From Geobacter sp. (lineage in GTDB: Bacteria; Desulfobacterota; Desulfuromonadia; Geobacterales; Pseudopelobacteraceae): 64,000 nucleotides of DNA. How positions within the stretch are numbered: position 1 is the first letter of the stretch; each line of letters begins with the position of its first letter. Positions 18,008 through 25,704 of this stretch are shown here, one piece after another. The translations under genes and the position numbers were made by a program. The stretch lies in the NCBI GenBank assembly GCA_009684515.1, contig WKKS01000003.1, forward strand, positions 62,001 to 126,000, given 5' to 3'. The notes beneath the pieces were generated by a model. It was not told the DNA's origin. It made no database searches and worked only from the letters and a program-made list of their open reading frames with translations.

Positions 18008-18466
18008 TTAGGGATGATTAGTTTCTATCAGGCTCTGTAGCCAAGTTTCGACAGTTTCGCGGTGAAAGCGTACGGAACCGCCCATTTTGATCCTTCCGGG
18101 AAGCTTTCCTGACTTATCCATCCTGACCAATGTTGCCCTGGAAATTTTGAGCAGTGTACACATTTCACTTACCGAAAGCAGTATCGCATTCGGGTCCAGC
18201 GGTTGCGACTTTTGCTTCTTCGGAGCGCTGTTAGACGCAGTTTTGACGATTGTTTTAGGTTTTCCCTTATTTGTCCCTGTTTTTTTTACTTCCTTTGCCT
18301 TATCAGCTCTTGGTGTCTCCGCTTTTTTTCTCAGAGCCTGGCTCAGGTTGTAATCATCAAGCCCGGCGAATAGCGGGGTGTCTTCCATAATGTTGCTCGC
18401 AACGGATTTGCCTGTTTTCTTAGCGGTTGAATTAACTGCGCCTTCGGGGGTGCTGTTTGGTGGCAT
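18008..18466 (-). CDS. Excisionase/MerR-type helix-turn-helix protein with basic N-terminal tail
   Basis: The 152-residue protein has two parts. Residues 1 to ~90 are polar and Lys-rich (KKTGTNKGKPK, SAPKKQKSQP), probably disordered. Residues ~93-148 match the HTH_17 excisionase fold: LLSVSEMCTLLKISRATLVR, then GKLPGRIKMGGSVRFHRETV. This fold acts in phage excisionases and small regulators; no integrase or phage gene is nearby, so a regulator is more likely. Inverted copies of CATACGGTA lie at its start codon and its -10 region, suggesting autoregulation. Targets are unknown; the cytochrome gene next door is a candidate only by position. Confidence 0.8.
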   Translation of the reverse strand: MPPNSTPEGAVNSTAKKTGKSVASNIMEDTPLFAGLDDYNLSQALRKKAETPRADKAKEVKKTGTNKGKPKTIVKTASNSAPKKQKSQPLDPNAILLSVSEMCTLLKISRATLVRMDKSGKLPGRIKMGGSVRFHRETVETWLQSLIETNHP

Positions 18467-18507
18467 ACGGTAACTCCATTTGTGGTGTGCTTATGAGATA
18501 CCGTATG
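18464..18507. repeat. Inverted 9-mer pair over the promoter and start codon of the HTH gene
   Basis: CATACGGTA (18464-18472) overlaps the start codon and TACCGTATG (18499-18507) overlaps the -10/spacer; they are exact reverse complements 26 bases apart. A second overlapping palindrome GATAC-CGTAT-GTATC sits at 18497-18511. Placement fits autorepression. Confidence 0.55.
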
Positions 18508-18523
18508 TATCAAATTGAGTCAA
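18495..18523 (-). promoter_or_regulatory. Probable promoter of the HTH gene
   Basis: Minus strand TTGACT (18523-18518), 17-base spacer, TATCTC (18500-18495). The SD GGAG and ATG (18466) follow. Confidence 0.5.
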
Positions 18524-18890
18524 GTTGTATTGATTGATTGCTTTCAGTGTCTTTTTGTACGATTTGAGGCAGAATACATCAGGTGTTCAAAGCCAAATCT
18601 TAAATAAGTCGGTTTCAGGAGTTCTCAAGTTGTCTGTTTCCCCAATTCAATCGGCGTGTGGGCTTGTGACCTATAGCCTGACAGGCTCTCTCATGCGACA
18701 TATTTGCAATGTACGCCATGCACTAATATGTGTTAATTTGTGTCTGATTGATTCATGTGGTGTTAGCGTGTTCTTCTGCTAAGTTTGTATGGGTGCATGA
18801 TTGATTTGGCGGGCAGATTTTCAAATGAAGTAAAATTATGCTGTGATCCAAAGCCAGTTAATTCATAGATTTTAACTATATCATTATATA
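18524..18890. other. Non-coding stretch without a recognisable gene
   Basis: The roughly 370 bases between the HTH promoter and the riboswitch promoter become AT-rich towards 18900. A plus-strand open frame of 82 codons (18534-18782) shows no SD, odd composition and no recognisable motif, so I do not call it. No repeat or RNA gene is evident. Confidence 0.5.
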
Positions 18891-18930
18891 AATAAAACAC
18901 TTGATTGTTTTAAAAAAATGATGTTTTATT
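18891..18930 (+). promoter_or_regulatory. Promoter of the riboswitch-cytochrome transcript with flanking inverted repeat
   Basis: TTGATT (18901-18906), 17-base spacer and TTTTAT (18924-18929) make a sigma70-like promoter about 30 bases before the aptamer. It is bracketed by an exact inverted repeat, AATAAAACA (18891-18899) and TGTTTTATT (18922-18930), which overlaps the -10 and abuts the -35, a layout suited to a DNA-binding regulator. Confidence 0.5.
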
Positions 18931-18960
18931 GTGCTGGATTTAAAGTCAAGTAAGCACATG

Positions 18961-19040
18961 TGGTAGACGATAATACTCAACCATCCGCGAGGGTGGGGCG
19001 GAAAGCCTATAGGGTCTCACAGAGACAGCCGGGTTGCCGA
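18961..19040 (+). promoter_or_regulatory. GEMM-family cyclic dinucleotide riboswitch aptamer (c-di-GMP-I / 3',3'-cGAMP class)
   Basis: The stretch shows the GEMM layout: CAACC leading into a P2 hairpin CCATCC-GCGA-GGGTGG with a GNRA tetraloop, the conserved GGGGCGGAAAGCC, a P3 hairpin GTCTC-ACA-GAGAC, and the receptor-side AGCCGGGTTGCCGA. Geobacter genomes carry many such aptamers upstream of cytochrome genes, several of them selective for 3',3'-cGAMP. I could not align the ligand-selecting position with confidence, so the ligand is left open. The 3' arm of the aptamer is also the 5' arm of the terminator that follows, so ligand binding should prevent termination (ON switch). Confidence 0.85.
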
Positions 19041-19079
19041 AATATCAAAATTGATATTCAGGCAACCCGGCTTTTTTTA
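19027..19079 (+). terminator. Expression-platform terminator of the riboswitch
   Basis: AGCCGGGTTGCC (19027-19038) pairs perfectly with GGCAACCCGGCT (19061-19072); inside it AATATCAA and TTGATATT form a further 8-bp stem. TTTTTTT follows. The 5' arm is shared with the aptamer. Confidence 0.88.
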
Positions 19080-19134
19080 TGTCCTGCACCCTTGGTATGG
19101 TTTCGGTGCCGGACTCAACTTCATCGTGGATGAT

Positions 19135-19179
19135 AAGTTCCCCGAATCCTGCCAACGGGGAACTTAGACAACCGGCAGG
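19135..19179 (+). promoter_or_regulatory. Structured leader between riboswitch terminator and cytochrome RBS, possible H-type pseudoknot
   Basis: Stem 1 is AAGTTCCCC (19135-19143) with GGGGAACTT (19157-19165), nine perfect pairs. Its 13-base loop holds CCTGCC (19148-19153), complementary to GGCAGG (19174-19179) directly before the SD (19188-19193). Loops of 4, 3 and 8 bases would allow an H-type pseudoknot. An alternative pairing exists: TGCCGG (19107-19112) with CCGGCA (19172-19177). No T-run follows, so any control would act on translation or RNA stability. Structure is inferred by eye. Confidence 0.45.
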
Positions 19180-19198
19180 TATTAAGAAAGGAGAATCT

Positions 19199-22183
19199 AT
19201 GAATCGAAAAAACATGTTACTTGTAGTCACGCTCTGTTTTTGTTTGATGGGCACCGGATTTTTAAGTCTCGCCCAAGGCGCCAGTTCCGCCATTTTGGGT
19301 TGGAACAACCTTGGCATGCACTGTATGGACAGTGATTATTCGGTGTTCTCCATTTTGCCACCCTACAACACGATTGAAGCGCAATTGATCGTGGGTGGCA
19401 AACTGGTAAAGAGCGGCGCCGGTTACACCCTGTCCTACGAGGCGATTGCCGATCCGGACGGCTCCATCAACTCAACTTCTGTAGGCAAAAGCAACTGGAT
19501 CCAGTTTGCCGCAGCTCTTTACGGACTTCCAAGTACGTACAGTGCCGATTCCGGCCTGCTTGGCTGGAATATGCCTGGGGCAAGCAACACCCCCCAGCAG
19601 ATGAAGTTCGAGAATTTCAATGCGCCGGCGCCGGGCGTTTCAAGTGAGACAAACTGGTTTAGGGCTGAAGGGATACCTGTAACGCAGTACGATGACAAAG
19701 GAATCAAAAACTCCTATCCAATGATGCGCATTGTGGCCCGTGATTCTTCCAGTAATGTAATTGCCACAAGCGACATAGTCCTGCCAGTGTCCGATGAAAT
19801 GGATTGCAGCGCCTGTCATGCTTCAGGAACACAAACCAGCGCCAAGCCGTCCGCCGGTTGGGTGTTTGCAACCTCCAAGGAGCGCGATTACCGCCTCAAT
19901 ATTCTCCGTCTGCACGATGAACATCAATTCAGCCAGAATGCTCCCCTTTACAAAGATGCTCTGGCCGCCAAAGGCTTCGGCGCCAGCGGTCTTTACACTG
20001 CCGTACTGTACGGCAAGCCGGTGCTATGTGCAACGTGTCACGCCTCGGAAGCCCTGGGCGCCCCCAGTTTTTCCAGCAGCAACGGCACTGTCCCTCCGCT
20101 AACCTCTTCGGTACACACCAAACATGCCGGTGTGCAGGATCCCCAGCTTAACCTGACCTTGAACGACTCCGGAAACCGGAACGCCTGCTACCGCTGTCAC
20201 CCCGGTTCCACAACCCGCTGCCTGCGCGGCGCCATGGGGAGTGCTATTGCCGCCGACGGATCGATGGCGATGCAGTGCCAAAGCTGTCACGGCAACATGA
20301 CCAAAGTCGGCTCCAGTTCTCGTGTCGGCTGGTTTATGGAACCGAACTGCCAGAGCTGCCACACCGGTACAGCCACTAAAAACAACGGCCAGATCCGCTA
20401 TACCAGCGTGTTTGACGCAAATGGCCAGGAACGCGTGCCGGTGGACCAGACTTTTGCGACAACACCAAACACACCGGCATCCGGTCTTTCACTTTATCGC
20501 TTCTCCACAGGTCACGGCGGACTACAGTGCTCTGCCTGCCACGGATCGACCCATGCCGAATTCCCTTCTTCCCAGCGCAACGACAATATCCGCAACGTTC
20601 AGCTTCAGGGTCATGCCGGCGTAACAGTGGAATGCACAGCCTGCCACACCTCCATGCCCACCAGCCCCAACGGCGGCCCGCACGGCATGCACCCCATCGG
20701 TCAGGCCTGGGTGACCGGTCACCATGATGCGATTAGCTCAGTGGGGCTCGCCTCGTGCCAGGCCTGCCACGGTAAAGATTCCAGAGGTACAGAATTATCC
20801 AGAGTTCAAGGCGATCGTTCCTTTTCGGTTGGAAACCTGGGCACCCAAACTTTTTACCGCGGTGCTTCAATTGGATGCTACAGCTGTCATCAGGGGCCAT
20901 CCAGCAGCAGTATGAATAACAGTGCCGCTCCCGGAATGGGTGATGTTTCTGCACAAACCAACGCCGGAACCCCTGTAACTATCGTACTGCCCCTGACCGG
21001 CACAAACGCCACGGTGCGCATCATCAGCCAACCGGCTAACGGCACAGTCGGACTGAATAACAACACAGCCACCTATTTCCCTTTTGATGGATTCAGCGGC
21101 AAGGATTCTTTTACGTACGCTGCTTATGATGGAGCCAAAAACTCCAGACTGGCCACCGGCTCGATAACTGTCATACCAATAGCCCCACCCGTCATCACGC
21201 TCAATCCTGTCAGTCAACAGGTTGTCACAGGTACTGCCGTTAATTTTGTGGTTTCAGCCACCAGTGCCGTGCCGCTGAGCTACCAGTGGTACAAAAACGG
21301 AACGATAATTTCTGGTGCTACAACAACAACATTTTCACTATCCGCTGCCACTGTCACCGATAGCGGCTCTTTCTATGCGGTTGTGAAAAACTCGGCCGGA
21401 ATGGTTACCAGTACCACTGCAAATCTTACCGTTACCTATCCCGCACCGGTTGTTTCAAGTCTAAGCTCCGCTTCCGGGAATGTGGGAACGGCGGTTACAA
21501 TTTCCGGAAATAATTTTTCCGGTGCAACAGCTGTTAGTTTCAACGGCATCAATGCGCCGTCCTTCACGGTCGTTTCCGACAGCCAAATTACCGTTACCGT
21601 CCCAACCGGCGCCACGACCGGCAAAATTTCCGTCACGACTCCCGGTGGAACAGCAACAAGCAGCGGCAACTTTACCGTGTCGGTGGTGACGCCTTCCACT
21701 ATCTCCAGCTTCACCCCATCCTCTGGTGGAGTTGGCACTGCGGTAACCATCACCGGCACAAACTTTACCGGTGCAACTCAGGTCAATTTTAACGGCGTTA
21801 GCGCTCCCTTCACACTGCTCTCTAACACGACCATCGTAACCGGCGTTCCGAGAGGAGCAGTCACTGGAAAAATCAGCGTTAGCAGCATAGCTGGAACAGC
21901 CGTGAGCAGCTCGAACTTCTCTGTAGGAAGCAGGTCGGTTGCGCCGCGAATTCAAAGCTTTTCTCCAGTTTCCGGTACCGTCGGGACAATAGTGGCCGTC
22001 ACCGGGACGAACCTGGCTGGGGTGTCCTCGGCCAGAGTTGGCGGTGTAAATGCTCCCTTTGCGGTTACATCAATCGGCAGTCTCGTTATAACTGTGCCGG
22101 CCGGGGCTAAAACGGGTCGTATCTCCGTAACTACCGATGGTGGAACTGCCAACTCGAGCAGCTTATTCAACGTTTTGCCATGA
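19199..22183 (+). CDS. Secreted nine-haem c-type cytochrome with Ig-like and IPT/TIG modules
   Basis: The 994-residue protein starts at ATG 19199 (AAGGAG at 19188-19193); a longer in-frame reading runs back into the terminator and is rejected. Residues 1-27 are a signal peptide (LLVVTLCFCLMGTGFLSLAQGA). Residues ~30-200 form a haem-free N-terminal domain (GWNNLGMHCMDSDYSVFSIL). Nine CxxCH motifs begin at residues 203, 277, 330, 360, 384, 444, 479, 520 and 560. After ~570 come a cadherin/Ig-like segment (IISQPANGTVGL, FSGKDSFTYAAYDG), an Ig-like domain (YQWYKNGTIISGA) and three IPT/TIG repeats to the end. I infer an extracellular or outer-surface electron carrier; TIG and Ig modules are typical of extended surface stalks. 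Controlled by the riboswitch. Confidence 0.9.
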   Translation: MNRKNMLLVVTLCFCLMGTGFLSLAQGASSAILGWNNLGMHCMDSDYSVFSILPPYNTIEAQLIVGGKLVKSGAGYTLSYEAIADPDGSINSTSVGKSNWIQFAAALYGLPSTYSADSGLLGWNMPGASNTPQQMKFENFNAPAPGVSSETNWFRAEGIPVTQYDDKGIKNSYPMMRIVARDSSSNVIATSDIVLPVSDEMDCSACHASGTQTSAKPSAGWVFATSKERDYRLNILRLHDEHQFSQNAPLYKDALAAKGFGASGLYTAVLYGKPVLCATCHASEALGAPSFSSSNGTVPPLTSSVHTKHAGVQDPQLNLTLNDSGNRNACYRCHPGSTTRCLRGAMGSAIAADGSMAMQCQSCHGNMTKVGSSSRVGWFMEPNCQSCHTGTATKNNGQIRYTSVFDANGQERVPVDQTFATTPNTPASGLSLYRFSTGHGGLQCSACHGSTHAEFPSSQRNDNIRNVQLQGHAGVTVECTACHTSMPTSPNGGPHGMHPIGQAWVTGHHDAISSVGLASCQACHGKDSRGTELSRVQGDRSFSVGNLGTQTFYRGASIGCYSCHQGPSSSSMNNSAAPGMGDVSAQTNAGTPVTIVLPLTGTNATVRIISQPANGTVGLNNNTATYFPFDGFSGKDSFTYAAYDGAKNSRLATGSITVIPIAPPVITLNPVSQQVVTGTAVNFVVSATSAVPLSYQWYKNGTIISGATTTTFSLSAATVTDSGSFYAVVKNSAGMVTSTTANLTVTYPAPVVSSLSSASGNVGTAVTISGNNFSGATAVSFNGINAPSFTVVSDSQITVTVPTGATTGKISVTTPGGTATSSGNFTVSVVTPSTISSFTPSSGGVGTAVTITGTNFTGATQVNFNGVSAPFTLLSNTTIVTGVPRGAVTGKISVSSIAGTAVSSSNFSVGSRSVAPRIQSFSPVSGTVGTIVAVTGTNLAGVSSARVGGVNAPFAVTSIGSLVITVPAGAKTGRISVTTDGGTANSSSLFNVLP

Positions 22184-22237
22184 GTTCAGTCTGTGAGCGA
22201 AGAGTGCTGAAATAGAAGTAGTTTTACCAACTGTAGC

Positions 22238-22276
22238 GGGGTGTGTCGGGAATAACCGGCACACCCCTTGTTTTTT
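22238..22276 (+). terminator. Intrinsic terminator after the cytochrome gene
   Basis: GGGGTGTGTCGG (22238-22249) pairs with CCGGCACACCCC (22256-22267), one G-U pair, followed by TTGTTTTTT. Confidence 0.85.
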
Positions 22277-22355
22277 AAACAGCTCTTCATCTGGCTGAGG
22301 AAATGATATGGTACAACAAGGTAATCTTCACCTAATGTAAGCCGGTCCATGTGAG

Positions 22356-23189
22356 GTGCAATTGAAGTTAATAAAATGGCTGGTTGTCATTGTCCTTGGC
22401 AGTATCGCCCTCTACATCATCTACATCGGCATAGCGCTCTATCGCCTCCCGGCGGTGACAACGCTGGCTGATCGCAGAATGAACATGACTATCCAGGTCA
22501 AGGATTGGCAGGGGAAATTACACCCATTTGTCGTAGGGCCGCAGAACCGTTGGTGGACTCCTTCGAACAGCATTCCGTCCGAGATGGAGTGGGCTGTCAT
22601 CGTGGCGGAAGATGCCAATTTCTACAGGCATGAGGGTGTCGACGTGCGGGCGATCAAGGATGCAATCAAATATGACCTTGAGAAGAAGAGCCTGGCTCGC
22701 GGAGCTTCTACGATAACCCAGCAAACAGCCAAGAACATTTTTCTTTCCAGAGAAAAGACGCTTAACCGCAAATTCCAGGAGATATATCTCGCCAAGCGCA
22801 TGGAGCAACTCCTGAGCAAGGGGCGAATTCTTGAACTCTACCTCAACATCATTGAACTTGGTCCAATGGTTTATGGAATCGGCCATGGCGCCCACTACTA
22901 TTTCGATAAACCGGCCAGTTCCCTCACCCCACGGGAATCTGCTTTTCTCGCCGCCATGCTGCCGGGGCCACAAAAGGTCTACAACCCGTACCGGCATCTG
23001 GATCACGTGCTGAAACGCTCCGACATGGTGCTGCGACTCTTGCGGCAGAAGGGTGTGCTAACCGAGGGCGAGTACCGTCAGGCTCTTGCGGAGACGCCCA
23101 ATATCAGCGGCATGCAGAAAAAAGTCGATCAGAGTTTTGCCGGGAAGGTGCAGAAGATGTTCAGGAATATGTTTAATTATTTACGGTGA
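22356..23189 (+). CDS. Monofunctional peptidoglycan glycosyltransferase (GT51 family)
   Basis: The 277-residue protein has one N-terminal membrane anchor (residues ~6-28) and a GT51 domain: catalytic EDANFYRHEGVD (motif 1 EDxxFxxHxG), RGASTITQQTAKN (motif 2), KFQEIYLAKRME (motif 3) and ILELYLNIIELG (motif 4). No transpeptidase domain follows, so it resembles MtgA and would polymerise lipid II at the periplasmic face. The start is unsure: GTG at 22356, or TTG at 22362 which has GAGG five bases ahead; no ATG lies before residue 41. Codons after its TGA stay open in the same frame (see next entry). Confidence 0.88.
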   Translation: MQLKLIKWLVVIVLGSIALYIIYIGIALYRLPAVTTLADRRMNMTIQVKDWQGKLHPFVVGPQNRWWTPSNSIPSEMEWAVIVAEDANFYRHEGVDVRAIKDAIKYDLEKKSLARGASTITQQTAKNIFLSREKTLNRKFQEIYLAKRMEQLLSKGRILELYLNIIELGPMVYGIGHGAHYYFDKPASSLTPRESAFLAAMLPGPQKVYNPYRHLDHVLKRSDMVLRLLRQKGVLTEGEYRQALAETPNISGMQKKVDQSFAGKVQKMFRNMFNYLR

Positions 23190-23330
23190 AATGACCTGCT
23201 CAGCCAATTTGGTTGTTGCGGTGTCCACATCTTCTTCGTACTGTTTGCCCCCTCCCTGTACTACAAGGAAGGGCGGCCGTTACAGGATATCAGCTGGTTA
23301 CCGGACTACTTGCCCCATGAAATCGCATAA
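23190..23330 (+). pseudogene. Coding-like 46-codon remnant, in frame after the transglycosylase stop
   Basis: Directly after the TGA at 23187-23189 the same frame continues for 46 codons to TAA at 23328-23330. It reads like real protein: a hydrophobic stretch GVHIFFVLFAPSLYYKEG, then DISWLPDYLPHEIA. Its end overlaps the ATG of the MFS remnant as co-translated genes do. I take it as the 3' end of a gene whose front was deleted. I do not recognise the family. Confidence 0.4.
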
Positions 23331-23685
23331 TAACTCTGCCGGACGCCTGCTCCTCACCGCCTGCGCCATCAGCTTCGTTTGCTTCTTCGGATCCTACATG
23401 CGTGTTCCGATCGTCCCTCTGTTTGTCTTGTCACTCGGTGCAGATACGGTGCAGGTGGGGTTGATCAACGGTGCCTTCATGCTGATTGCTTGGGCGCTCT
23501 CGATTCCGTCCGGCCTGGCCTCGGACCGCCTTGGGCGGAGGTTGGCACTGCTGGGGGGTATGATCCTGCTAGCCGGATCATCGTTTCTGCTGTACTGGAG
23601 CAGCAGCCCACTACAGATAGGGGTGGTTGTACTGTTGCTGTTCACGAACGTGTATCGTCGCCAGTCTGCCGCATTCTATAGATGA
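23317..23685 (+). pseudogene. Truncated major facilitator superfamily transporter
   Basis: From ATG 23317 the frame gives 122 residues with about four hydrophobic segments and the MFS motif A (SGLASDRLGRR) between the second and third. A complete MFS protein has near 400 residues and 12 segments. The likeness stops at about VVVLLLF, after which an unrelated tail (TNVYRRQSAAFYR) runs to a stop. No continuation is found downstream, so the 3' two-thirds are deleted. No insertion sequence or direct repeat is visible at the break (about 23645). Confidence 0.75.
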
Positions 23686-23810
23686 ATTTCTCTTTGGGAT
23701 GTCAACGCTCCGCTTTTCCCCTCAATCAAATCTCTTCTACTTAATCTATATCCGATTGAGTTTACACACTAAATGGTTTCATTGCTCAACAAAGAATATT
23801 GAAGGCCTTG

Positions 23811-23838
23811 TTGCGCGGACTTGTTGCCGATGTATAAT
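23811..23838 (+). promoter_or_regulatory. Probable promoter of the amidohydrolase gene
   Basis: TTGCGC (23811-23816), 16-base spacer and a perfect TATAAT (23833-23838), about 84 bases before the start codon. The rest of 23686-23921 holds no gene I can support. Confidence 0.5.
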
Positions 23839-23921
23839 GAGTACAGTAAATGTCATCTCGTGAAAATCTGATGTTGTCCGGGTAATACTTACCTGCCTGT
23901 CTGTTACCATGGAGGTCAGCC

Positions 23922-25553
23922 ATGCCTACTCTACCAATTGATCCGTTAGACGGTCCCAAAATCGTGCTTGTCGGCCGTATCGTCTGCATGGATAAAGGCT
24001 TTACAGTTATCAAGCGTGGCGTCATCTATGTAGAAAACGGTAACATAGTTGCTGTCCAGGATGCCAAGGCACCGCTCCCAACCGGTTTCGAGAATATTAA
24101 ACCGGTTAACACGCTCGGGACAATTTATCCCGGATTGATCGAACTCCATAACCACCTGGCGTACAACATTCTACGCTTATGGAACGTGCCAAAAAAATAT
24201 GGCAACCGCGATCAATGGTCTGGAACACCTGAATATCGCAGGCTTGTTAGCGGACCGATGACTGTTATGGGCAAAACACCTGGTCTTCTTCCGGCACTTG
24301 TCAGGTATGTCGAGTGCAAGTGCTTATTGGGCGGGGTGACGACGAGTCAGGGTATCCAGCTTTTCAGTAATGCCGGCGTACGGCGCTTCTACCGCGGCAT
24401 CGTGCGTAACGTTGAGCAGACTGATGAAGCTGACCTGCCCGAGGCTGTAACAAGAGTGGATGATATTGAGGCCAGTTATGCCGGGCTCTTTCTGGAACGT
24501 CTGAAAAAACAGAGTTGTTTCCTGCTCCATCTCAGTGAAGGTGTGGACATCAAGGCGCGGGAGCATTTCCTGGCGCTGCAGCTTGCTTCTGGCGGTTGGG
24601 CTGTTACGGATGCTCTGACCGGTATTCACTGCACCGGTCTGAAGCCTGCCGACTTTGCTGTATTGGGATCCCATGGCGGCTCAATGGTCTGGTCGCCCCT
24701 CAGCAATTTGCTCCTTTACGGAGGTACTGCCGATGTGGCGGCTGCCAGGTCCGCCGGTGTACGGATCGGAATCGGCTCAGACTGGTCTCCTTCGGGCAGT
24801 AAGAATCTGTTGGGTGAGTTGAAGGTTGCGAAAATTTGCGCGGGTCAGGGTGCTGCATTCCCGGATCGTGATCTTGTTGCCATGGCAACGTCTTCCGCAG
24901 CCTCGATCCTCAAGTGGGACAAGGTGCTCGGTTCTATTGAGCCGGGCAAGCGTGCTGATTTTGTGATTATCTCAGGAACTGTTGGAGATCCCTATTCTAA
25001 ACTGATCGGGGCGAAGGAGAAAGACATTCGCCTGGTAATGATCAACGGAGTTGCCAGATACGGATCCACTACGTTGATGTCTCGACTGGGAGTAACCGGT
25101 GAGAATATCCGAGTTGGAGGAACCACCCGGGCAGTTTTTTTATCCCAAAACACTCAAGACCCTGCAGTGAGTCTGGTTTCTCTGACGTACGCCAAGGAAA
25201 TATTGTCTGATGCCCTTGCCCGTCTGCCGGAACTTGCGAAAGAACTTGAAAAGCCCAGATTAACACCACGGTCAATGCTCGGGGAGCCGGTTCCTGTGTC
25301 CTGGGAGCTTGCCCTCGATGAAATTTACGATACTGGTCTTGATCTCCGTCCGCGATTGCCGCTTCGGGGTGGAATCACCATTACCGGTCCAACAAGAGCT
25401 TTGGCAAGAGCATCACAACCGCTCTCAACGTTCCTTTCGCCACTTACACTTGACCCTTTGACTTCGGTGGATGATCATGACCTCCTCTCGCGACTGGTGG
25501 GGCAGATCAATCTTCCCAGCGAGATTAAAGAACAGCTGCGATCACTGTGGTAG
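23922..25553 (+). CDS. Metal-dependent amidohydrolase family protein
   Basis: The 543-residue protein is a cytosolic amidohydrolase of the cytosine deaminase/TRZ-ATZ type. Visible metal ligands: His76 and His78 (ELHNHLAYN), His203 (LLHLSEG), His236 (GIHCTG) and Asp287 (IGIGSDWSPSG). The C-terminal part has the composite-domain signature SIEPGKRADFVIISG. After ~390 an extra ~150-residue tail (MSRLGVTGENIRVGG onward) is not part of the usual domain and I do not recognise it. Start has GGAGG upstream. Substrate unknown. It is a single-gene unit ending at its own hairpin. Confidence 0.8.
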   Translation: MPTLPIDPLDGPKIVLVGRIVCMDKGFTVIKRGVIYVENGNIVAVQDAKAPLPTGFENIKPVNTLGTIYPGLIELHNHLAYNILRLWNVPKKYGNRDQWSGTPEYRRLVSGPMTVMGKTPGLLPALVRYVECKCLLGGVTTSQGIQLFSNAGVRRFYRGIVRNVEQTDEADLPEAVTRVDDIEASYAGLFLERLKKQSCFLLHLSEGVDIKAREHFLALQLASGGWAVTDALTGIHCTGLKPADFAVLGSHGGSMVWSPLSNLLLYGGTADVAAARSAGVRIGIGSDWSPSGSKNLLGELKVAKICAGQGAAFPDRDLVAMATSSAASILKWDKVLGSIEPGKRADFVIISGTVGDPYSKLIGAKEKDIRLVMINGVARYGSTTLMSRLGVTGENIRVGGTTRAVFLSQNTQDPAVSLVSLTYAKEILSDALARLPELAKELEKPRLTPRSMLGEPVPVSWELALDEIYDTGLDLRPRLPLRGGITITGPTRALARASQPLSTFLSPLTLDPLTSVDDHDLLSRLVGQINLPSEIKEQLRSLW

Positions 25554-25589
25554 ATCATGTGTATTTAAGTTGATGGTGGTGGCGTGTGT

Positions 25590-25616
25590 AAAAGGCGGTG
25601 TTTCTACCGTCTTTTT
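25590..25616 (+). terminator. Terminator after the amidohydrolase gene
   Basis: AAAAGGCGGT (25590-25599) pairs with ACCGTCTTTT (from 25606) with one G-U pair, six-base loop, T-run CTTTTT. Confidence 0.7.
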
Positions 25617-25704
25617 GCATATCAGGTCTCCCACCTGCAATTGACTTTGTCGCTTTACTCATGATAGAGGTAACTATAGTATTTTTTGAATAAAAGGACA
25701 TTTC

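Noticed and set aside
18008..18466. HTH protein as a phage excisionase with an integrated element
   Set aside because: No integrase, attachment-site duplication or phage gene is present nearby.
18534..18782. 82-codon frame in the non-coding stretch before the riboswitch
   Set aside because: No SD, no recognisable motif, and codons unlike those of neighbouring genes.
19079..19198. Extended N-terminus of the cytochrome beginning at the terminator
   Set aside because: It would start at the riboswitch T-run; the signal peptide and SD place the start at 19199.
23627..23863. 78-codon frame after the MFS remnant
   Set aside because: Overlaps the remnant in another frame; composition is unlike protein and no SD is present.
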